Source: Alphaproteobacteria bacterium
Lineage (GTDB): Bacteria; Pseudomonadota; Alphaproteobacteria; Micavibrionales; Micavibrionaceae
Direction: 5' to 3'
Assembly: GCA_003245575.1 (NCBI GenBank)
Contig: QKCR01000022.1
Location: 27,543 to 91,542 of the forward strand
Length of the DNA stretch: 64,000 nucleotides
Part shown: piece by piece, positions 58,652-64,000 of the stretch
Position numbering within the stretch: the first letter of the stretch is position 1
Layout: each line of letters opens with the position of its first letter
Notes under the pieces: model-generated
The model's database searches: none
Told to the model about the DNA's origin: nothing
What the model saw: the letters and a program-made list of their open reading frames with translations, nothing else
Program-made: the position numbers and the translations under genes

Positions 58652-59179
58652 ATGAAAAACGTAGAGGAATTGCCCGTCATTAACCGTTCATCCAGTCGTC
58701 AGGCTCGTGTAGTGAAACTGGATAAAATTGACCAGCGTATTCTGAGTGATTTGCAAGCTGATGGCCGTATGACAAATGTCGATTTGGCTAAACGTGCAGG
58801 AATTTCTGCACCGCCATGCTTGCGCCGCGTTCGTAACCTGGAGGAGTCAGGTTTGATCCTGTCTTACCATGCTCAGGTTAATCATGCGGCTCTTGGGTAT
58901 CCTGTTACCGTATTTACAGCGATTAAATTGAATTCTGTCGGAGAAGGCGAGCTGCGCCGCTTCGAAGGCCAATTGGAAAAATGGCCTCTGGTTCGTGAAG
59001 CCTATGTCATGACCGGAGATAATGATTTTCTTTTGAAAATTGTTGCTCGTGACTGGGATGATTATCAGGACTTCCTGACCAACCATTTGCTGGAAAGCCC
59101 GAATGTGGCTTCCGTGAAGTCCTCTTTGTCAGTTAAAACCTCCAAGTTCAAAGCCGGTGTGCCTATTCTTGACGAATAG
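58652..59179 (+). CDS. Lrp/AsnC-family transcriptional regulator
   Basis: LDKIDQRILSDLQADGRMTNVDLAKRAGISAPPCLRRVRNLEESGLI. Confidence 0.95.
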   Translation: MKNVEELPVINRSSSRQARVVKLDKIDQRILSDLQADGRMTNVDLAKRAGISAPPCLRRVRNLEESGLILSYHAQVNHAALGYPVTVFTAIKLNSVGEGELRRFEGQLEKWPLVREAYVMTGDNDFLLKIVARDWDDYQDFLTNHLLESPNVASVKSSLSVKTSKFKAGVPILDE

Positions 59180-59207
59180 GCCGCCGACTTCTTTTTTTGG
59201 AAGTTGC

Positions 59208-60191
59208 CTATAACAAAGTTTTCAGTGGTGTGAGTGGGCGTGGCCCCATATGTGAGATCACTTCTGAAGCTGCTAAAGATCCAAGCCTCCCGCATTCAGC
59301 GAGGGGCTTTTTCTCTGTCAGGCCATAAAGAAACCCGGCAGCGTAGGCATCGCCTGCTCCTGTGGTGTCAATGAGCTCTCGCGGAGGGATGGCTGCTACT
59401 TTTGCATGCTCTGCGCCGCTGATAATGGATGATCCGTTTTTCCCCAGAGTGACAACACTGATCGTGCATTTATCGGCTATGGATTTATGCGCCTGTTCTG
59501 TATCGTTTATTTGGGTGAGTTCGCGGATTTCTTCTTCGTTTGCAAACAGGATATCCACATGGTTGTCCACAAGGCGTTTGAAGTCATCACGGTGACGGAC
59601 GACGCAGAACGGGTCTGAGAGAGTCAGAGCCAGTTTTCCGCCGTGTTTTTTGGTAAGCTCTGCTGTTTTGACGAAAGCGGCTTTGGCTTGATCGTCATCA
59701 AACAAATATCCCTCCAAATAAATAATTTCCGAATTGGCTATCAAATCTTCATTAATATCATCTTCGGTGATTTTAATGGATGCGCCAAGGAAAGTGTTCA
59801 TTGTGCGTTGGGCGTCCGGTGTCACCAAGATCAGGCATTGTGCCGTGGCTGGGCCGTGACGCAAAGGAGCGGTGTCAAAATGTACGCCAATCGCTTTTGT
59901 GTCGTGGGCGAAAACTTTTCCGAATTGGTCGTCTGCGACTTTACCGATGAATGCGCCGTTCCCGCCGAATGAAGCGTAGGCTGCCATGGTGTTGCCAGCA
60001 GAACCACCGGACATTTCTGTTGTCGGACCTAGGAGTTTATAGAGGTTGGCTGCACGTGCTTCGTCGATCAATGTCATCGCGCCACGGTTCATGCCAAATT
60101 CTGCCTGTGAGGCGATGAATTCATCTGTTGTTTGGGAAAGAATATCGACGATTGCGTTGCCGATTGCTGTTACACCGTATGTTTTGCTCAT
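59208..60191 (-). CDS. PfkB-family carbohydrate/adenosine kinase
   Basis: GGSAGNTMAAYASFGGNGAFIGKVADDQFG, ELIDTTGAGDAYAAGFLYGL. Confidence 0.92.
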   Translation of the reverse strand: MSKTYGVTAIGNAIVDILSQTTDEFIASQAEFGMNRGAMTLIDEARAANLYKLLGPTTEMSGGSAGNTMAAYASFGGNGAFIGKVADDQFGKVFAHDTKAIGVHFDTAPLRHGPATAQCLILVTPDAQRTMNTFLGASIKITEDDINEDLIANSEIIYLEGYLFDDDQAKAAFVKTAELTKKHGGKLALTLSDPFCVVRHRDDFKRLVDNHVDILFANEEEIRELTQINDTEQAHKSIADKCTISVVTLGKNGSSIISGAEHAKVAAIPPRELIDTTGAGDAYAAGFLYGLTEKKPLAECGRLGSLAASEVISHMGPRPLTPLKTLL

Positions 60192-60238
60192 GGTCTCAAT
60201 AATTTATAGGCGTTGAAAAAAGTTGAAATTCTGACTAT

Positions 60239-60850
60239 GTGTTTAGCATGGTCACACAAAAACGCAAGAACAGAGAACATCATCCCAAAGGCCCTTATAC
60301 AGCAGTTCTGGAGGCTGTATTGCGCGTTGCGGCGCGTGATGCATGGCAAACAGTCAGCTATTGGCAGATCGCAGAAGAGGCAGGACTTTCTATCTCTGAA
60401 ATCGAAGTCCTCTTTCCGACAAAGCAGGATATGGTTGCTGCCATTGTTGATGATCTGGATGCGCGTGTGTTGAGCAGCTATCAGGTAGATATTTCTTCGT
60501 CCAAACGGGATGTTTTATTTGATGTATTGATGGAGCGGTTTGATGCGATGACTGAGCATCGCGCTGCGCATATTTCTTTTCTTAAATCCTATGGGTGGAC
60601 TTATTCGACAAAGCGCGAAGATTTGAAAATCTATTTTTGTTCTTTGGCAAAGTATTTATCAGTGAGCGGCATTGAAACGCGCGGATTATTCGGACCAATG
60701 AATGTTGCTGCTGTCGGGTTGGGGTATCTTTATGTCCTGTTTGTGTGGTCACAGGATACGAGTGCTGATCTTTCAAAAACCATGGCAGCTTTGGATAAAA
60801 TGTTGTCTCGTCTTGAGTGGCTTAAAGGATATGTGACGCGTGCTGTCTAG
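60239..60850 (+). CDS. TetR-like transcriptional regulator
   Basis: AVLRVAARDAWQTVSYWQIAEEAGLSISEIEVLFPTKQDMVAAIVDDLDARVL. Confidence 0.75.
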   Translation: MFSMVTQKRKNREHHPKGPYTAVLEAVLRVAARDAWQTVSYWQIAEEAGLSISEIEVLFPTKQDMVAAIVDDLDARVLSSYQVDISSSKRDVLFDVLMERFDAMTEHRAAHISFLKSYGWTYSTKREDLKIYFCSLAKYLSVSGIETRGLFGPMNVAAVGLGYLYVLFVWSQDTSADLSKTMAALDKMLSRLEWLKGYVTRAV

Positions 60851-60862
60851 ATATTAAGGTAT

Positions 60863-62089
60863 CTAGGCCACGCGCATATTATGCACGAAGCCGTGATTTT
60901 CATCCCAGAGTGATTTTAAAACGCTGACTAATTTTTCAATGTGATGTTCCTGATGGACGGCTGTTGCGGTGAGACGCATGCGTTCTGTTCCGCGCGGGAC
61001 TGTCGGATAGTTAATCGGCTGAACATAGATATTGTGAGCATCCATCAACCAGTCGGTGATGGCTTTACAACATACGGAATCTCCGACGACGAGTGGTGTG
61101 ATGTGGCTTTCACCTTTCATGTAATTCAGTCCGGCATCGTCGAGTTTTGATTTCAAGAGTGCGACGTTTTTGCGAACTTGAAGACGTTCAATTTGGGATG
61201 TTTTTAAATGCTCAACGCTTGCGAGTGCTCCTGCGCATAGGGCGGGAGGCAGAGCGGTTGTGAAGATAAAGTTTCCCGAGTATGAGCGCACAGCGTCAAC
61301 GATGGATGCGTTTGCGGTGAAGAAACCACCCATCAAACCATAGGCTTTACCAAATGTTCCTTCGATAATATCAATACGGTCCATCAGGCCGCGTTCATCA
61401 GCGACACCGCCGCCTCTTGGGCCGTAAACACCGACAGCGTGGACTTCGTCGAGGTACGTCATTGCGCCGTATTTATCCGCAAGGTCACAGATTTGTTCTA
61501 TGGGTGCTATATCGCCTTCCATGGAATAAACAGATTCAAAGGCAATCAGTTTCGGGAGATTGACAGGGGCGGCTTTTAATAAATCTTCGAGATGTCCGAG
61601 ATCGTTGTGACGATAGATATGTTTCTGGGCTTTGCCTTCGCGGATGCCGTGGATCATGGAGGCATGGTTCAGTTCGTCCGAAAACACCTGACATTCCGGC
61701 AAGAGTTTGATGATGGTCGAGAGTGCGCCTTCGTTGGCGGTGTAGCCTGACGGGAAGACGAGGGCGGATTCTTTATTGTGCAAGTCAGCCAAAGAGTCTT
61801 CGAGGTCGACAACATATTTTGTTGTGCCTGAGATATTGCGTGTGCCGCCTGCGCCTGCGCCCGAACGGTTGATGGCGTCATGCATTGCGGTTAAAACTTT
61901 CGGGTGTTGTCCCATTCCGAGATAGTCATTGTTACACCAAACGGTGACCTTGCGGCTTGACCCATCAGGGGCATGATATATGGCATCAGGAAACTCGCCG
62001 ACCAGACGCTCCAGATTTGCGAAGACGCGGTAACGGCCTTCCTGTTTCAGGTCAGAAATTCTATCTTCGAAAAACTTGCGGTAATTCAT
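60863..62089 (-). CDS. hemA: 5-aminolevulinate synthase
   Basis: [92 protein letters not shown]; start 62089 preferred over 62188. Confidence 0.95.
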   Translation of the reverse strand: MNYRKFFEDRISDLKQEGRYRVFANLERLVGEFPDAIYHAPDGSSRKVTVWCNNDYLGMGQHPKVLTAMHDAINRSGAGAGGTRNISGTTKYVVDLEDSLADLHNKESALVFPSGYTANEGALSTIIKLLPECQVFSDELNHASMIHGIREGKAQKHIYRHNDLGHLEDLLKAAPVNLPKLIAFESVYSMEGDIAPIEQICDLADKYGAMTYLDEVHAVGVYGPRGGGVADERGLMDRIDIIEGTFGKAYGLMGGFFTANASIVDAVRSYSGNFIFTTALPPALCAGALASVEHLKTSQIERLQVRKNVALLKSKLDDAGLNYMKGESHITPLVVGDSVCCKAITDWLMDAHNIYVQPINYPTVPRGTERMRLTATAVHQEHHIEKLVSVLKSLWDENHGFVHNMRVA

Positions 62090-62227
62090 CGGTGTCTCCG
62101 CTATCCCTTGTTTTGATTTTCCTAATTTATAGGATGTTTGATTGCTAAAGCCAAACAGAACTTGTCGAAATATACTCAGGTGCGTCATTTTTGTATTTTT
62201 TTAAGGTGCGTGTGTTATTGTGATCTC

Positions 62228-63172
62228 ATGATTATTGTCTTCGGTTCCCTGAATATGGATTTCATGATTTCCCTCGATCGTTTGCCGGTTGCGGGGGAGA
62301 CGGTTTTGTCGACAGAATACAAGCTGATGCCTGGGGGAAAAGGCGGAAATCAGTCTCTTGCTGCAGCGCGGTTCGGATCGAAAGTGGCTTTGATCGGGCG
62401 TGTCGGAACCGATAGTTACGGAAAAGATTTGCGAGAAAGTCTCAAATCCAACGGAGTCATGGTGTCAGGCGTCGCGTATTCTGATGATTTGCCCACCGGA
62501 TGTGCCATGGTGGCCAAGGAAGCGACAGGAGAGAACCAGATTATTGTGATGTCGGGGGCAAATGTTCAGGCTACGCATGAGCAAGTTCCTGATGAAATCC
62601 TGATTAAGCAAAATTTGCTGCTGATGCAGATGGAATTGCCTGTCGACCAGACGGTTACGCTTTTAACGCGGGCCAAAGCTCAAGGGCTTATTACTGTGCT
62701 TAATTTGGCTCCGGCTATTATGATTCCCAGAAAAGCTTTAGGTCATCTTGATTACTTGATTGTGAACAGCATCGAGGCAACGCAAATTGCTGAGAAATTA
62801 CAGCTGCCGACCGGAAATAATGCCGTGAAACTTGCGCAGGCATTGGCAATTGAAGGGCAAATGACTGTTATTGTGACGCTGGGCAAAAAAGGTTCGGTGG
62901 CGGTTACCAAAGACGGCGAGGCGTGGTCTGTTCCGATTATGCCGCTTGATCAATCCGAGGTTGTGGATATTACAGGGGCAGGGGATGCGTATTGCGGGAC
63001 ATTTTGTGCGGCAATCCATGAAGGTAAGTCTTTGCCCGAGGCTATGCGCTTTGCAAGCGTTGCCGGCAGTCTGACATGTTTGAAGCCGGGTACGCAGGAG
63101 GCCATGCCGTATCTGGATGATATACTCTCCCGTCTTGATGAAATGCCTCAAGCCGAGAAAATTTCTCTGTAA
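62228..63172 (+). CDS. PfkB-family kinase (ribokinase-like)
   Basis: MIIVFGSLNMDFMISLDRLPVAGETVLSTEYKLMPGGKGGNQSLAAARFG, VVDITGAGDAYCGTFCAAI; start 62228 preferred. Confidence 0.92.
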   Translation: MIIVFGSLNMDFMISLDRLPVAGETVLSTEYKLMPGGKGGNQSLAAARFGSKVALIGRVGTDSYGKDLRESLKSNGVMVSGVAYSDDLPTGCAMVAKEATGENQIIVMSGANVQATHEQVPDEILIKQNLLLMQMELPVDQTVTLLTRAKAQGLITVLNLAPAIMIPRKALGHLDYLIVNSIEATQIAEKLQLPTGNNAVKLAQALAIEGQMTVIVTLGKKGSVAVTKDGEAWSVPIMPLDQSEVVDITGAGDAYCGTFCAAIHEGKSLPEAMRFASVAGSLTCLKPGTQEAMPYLDDILSRLDEMPQAEKISL

Positions 63173-63281
63173 TCTTTTGTCCCCTTCCTCGACATAACTT
63201 ACTGAATAAGTTTCCTTTTTTTCTTGCATCGCGGCATGTCCTGTGCTCTTTATTTTGTAAAATAAAATGCCGGGAGCAATA

Positions 63282-64000
63282 ATGCGTAACAAAGATCATG
63301 ATATGGCCTTTAAAGAGTATCGTGCGCAGCGATATTTCGATGAAAATGGCGATGAACAGTATTTTTCCTTGAAAGATTTATTCGGATTTGTGTCGACCAA
63401 AGATAAGCGGGCGGCCCTTGTAAAACGTTTCCCGAATTTGCTGCCCGAGACAATGGCTCAGGCACATTTGTTGGAGCAGGGGTATACGGCATCTGTTGAT
63501 GATTGGTTGGCAGCAAAGATTTCTAATCGACGGAATTCTGTTGTGCTTCTTGACGGAAATTTTCCACGCTCCCATATTCCTCATATCGAAGATATTGTCG
63601 GGCCTTGCCACAAAATTGACGGTGTCCAATATACCGGTGACTTTGTAGATGATATTGACAATCTGGATGAGAGTGATTTGGACCGGAGTAATCAAACATA
63701 TTACTTCATGCGTGGTACTCCGACGAATGCCATTCGTATGCGTTTTTCAAACGCGGCATTTCAAGGGACAGGAATTCGCATTGTTTCATTTCTGTTCGAG
63801 CGCGGGCAGGAAGAGTTGTTTAAGGAACATCTGACACGTATTCCTCCTATTCTTGATTGGATGGCGCAGGATGAAAGAATTGCAGGTATTCAAGTCGGTC
63901 ATAATATCTTTCAAACCTTTCCGAAGATTTCGGACATGGACGACTGGAGTGAGCGTCAGGATAGCTTGATGGCGGCTCTTAGTGCATCAGAGCGGAATCG
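63282..64000 (+). CDS. Hypothetical protein (partial, runs off window)
   Basis: Open frame from ATG 63282: MRNKDHDMAFKEYRAQRYFDENGDEQYFSLKDLFGFVSTKDKRAALVKRFPNLLPETMAQAHLLEQGY...; no stop before 64000. Confidence 0.7.
   Translation, partial: MRNKDHDMAFKEYRAQRYFDENGDEQYFSLKDLFGFVSTKDKRAALVKRFPNLLPETMAQAHLLEQGYTASVDDWLAAKISNRRNSVVLLDGNFPRSHIPHIEDIVGPCHKIDGVQYTGDFVDDIDNLDESDLDRSNQTYYFMRGTPTNAIRMRFSNAAFQGTGIRIVSFLFERGQEELFKEHLTRIPPILDWMAQDERIAGIQVGHNIFQTFPKISDMDDWSERQDSLMAALSASERN

Overview
The window reads as a chromosomal segment of a moderate-GC alphaproteobacterium (inferred from gene content; no 16S present). It is mostly core genes. From left to right: a split NAD(P) transhydrogenase (pntB partial, pntAB, pntAA), an EAL protein, rpmJ, a solitary mreB, and marC. 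Next is a Tad/Flp pilus locus (flp, cpaA-F, tadB, tadC, plus tadD and a standalone secretin-N-domain protein on the other strand). An AT-rich orphan ORF lies beside tRNA-Val(GAC), followed by a CpdR-like receiver, a glycosyltransferase and rluD. A small-gene accessory patch then precedes ddl-ftsQ-ftsA, which is separated from ftsZ by a three-gene opposite-strand cassette. The right half has RNA methyltransferases, coaD, tRNA-Lys(TTT), a histidine kinase/receiver pair, recG, sdhE-mfd, an AmgK-like kinase, an aspartate aminotransferase, two patatin-like proteins, a LysR regulator, trxB, an ELM1-family protein, an Lrp regulator, PfkB kinases and ALA synthase. I see no CRISPR array, IS element or prophage. 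The best leads are: (1) a compact putative sRNA at about 55408-55490 (minus) with promoter, two hairpins, an exposed ACCUCCCU tract and a terminator; (2) an AT-rich orphan protein with a HEPN-like R-x4-H motif next to tRNA-Val; (3) a Fur-box-like region upstream of a Cys-rich small ORF; (4) a membrane-anchored standalone CpaC-N-type protein with a four-Cys tail; (5) a tandem patatin pair in which one copy has degenerate catalytic motifs. All family calls come from reading the sequence and from memory; no database search was run.
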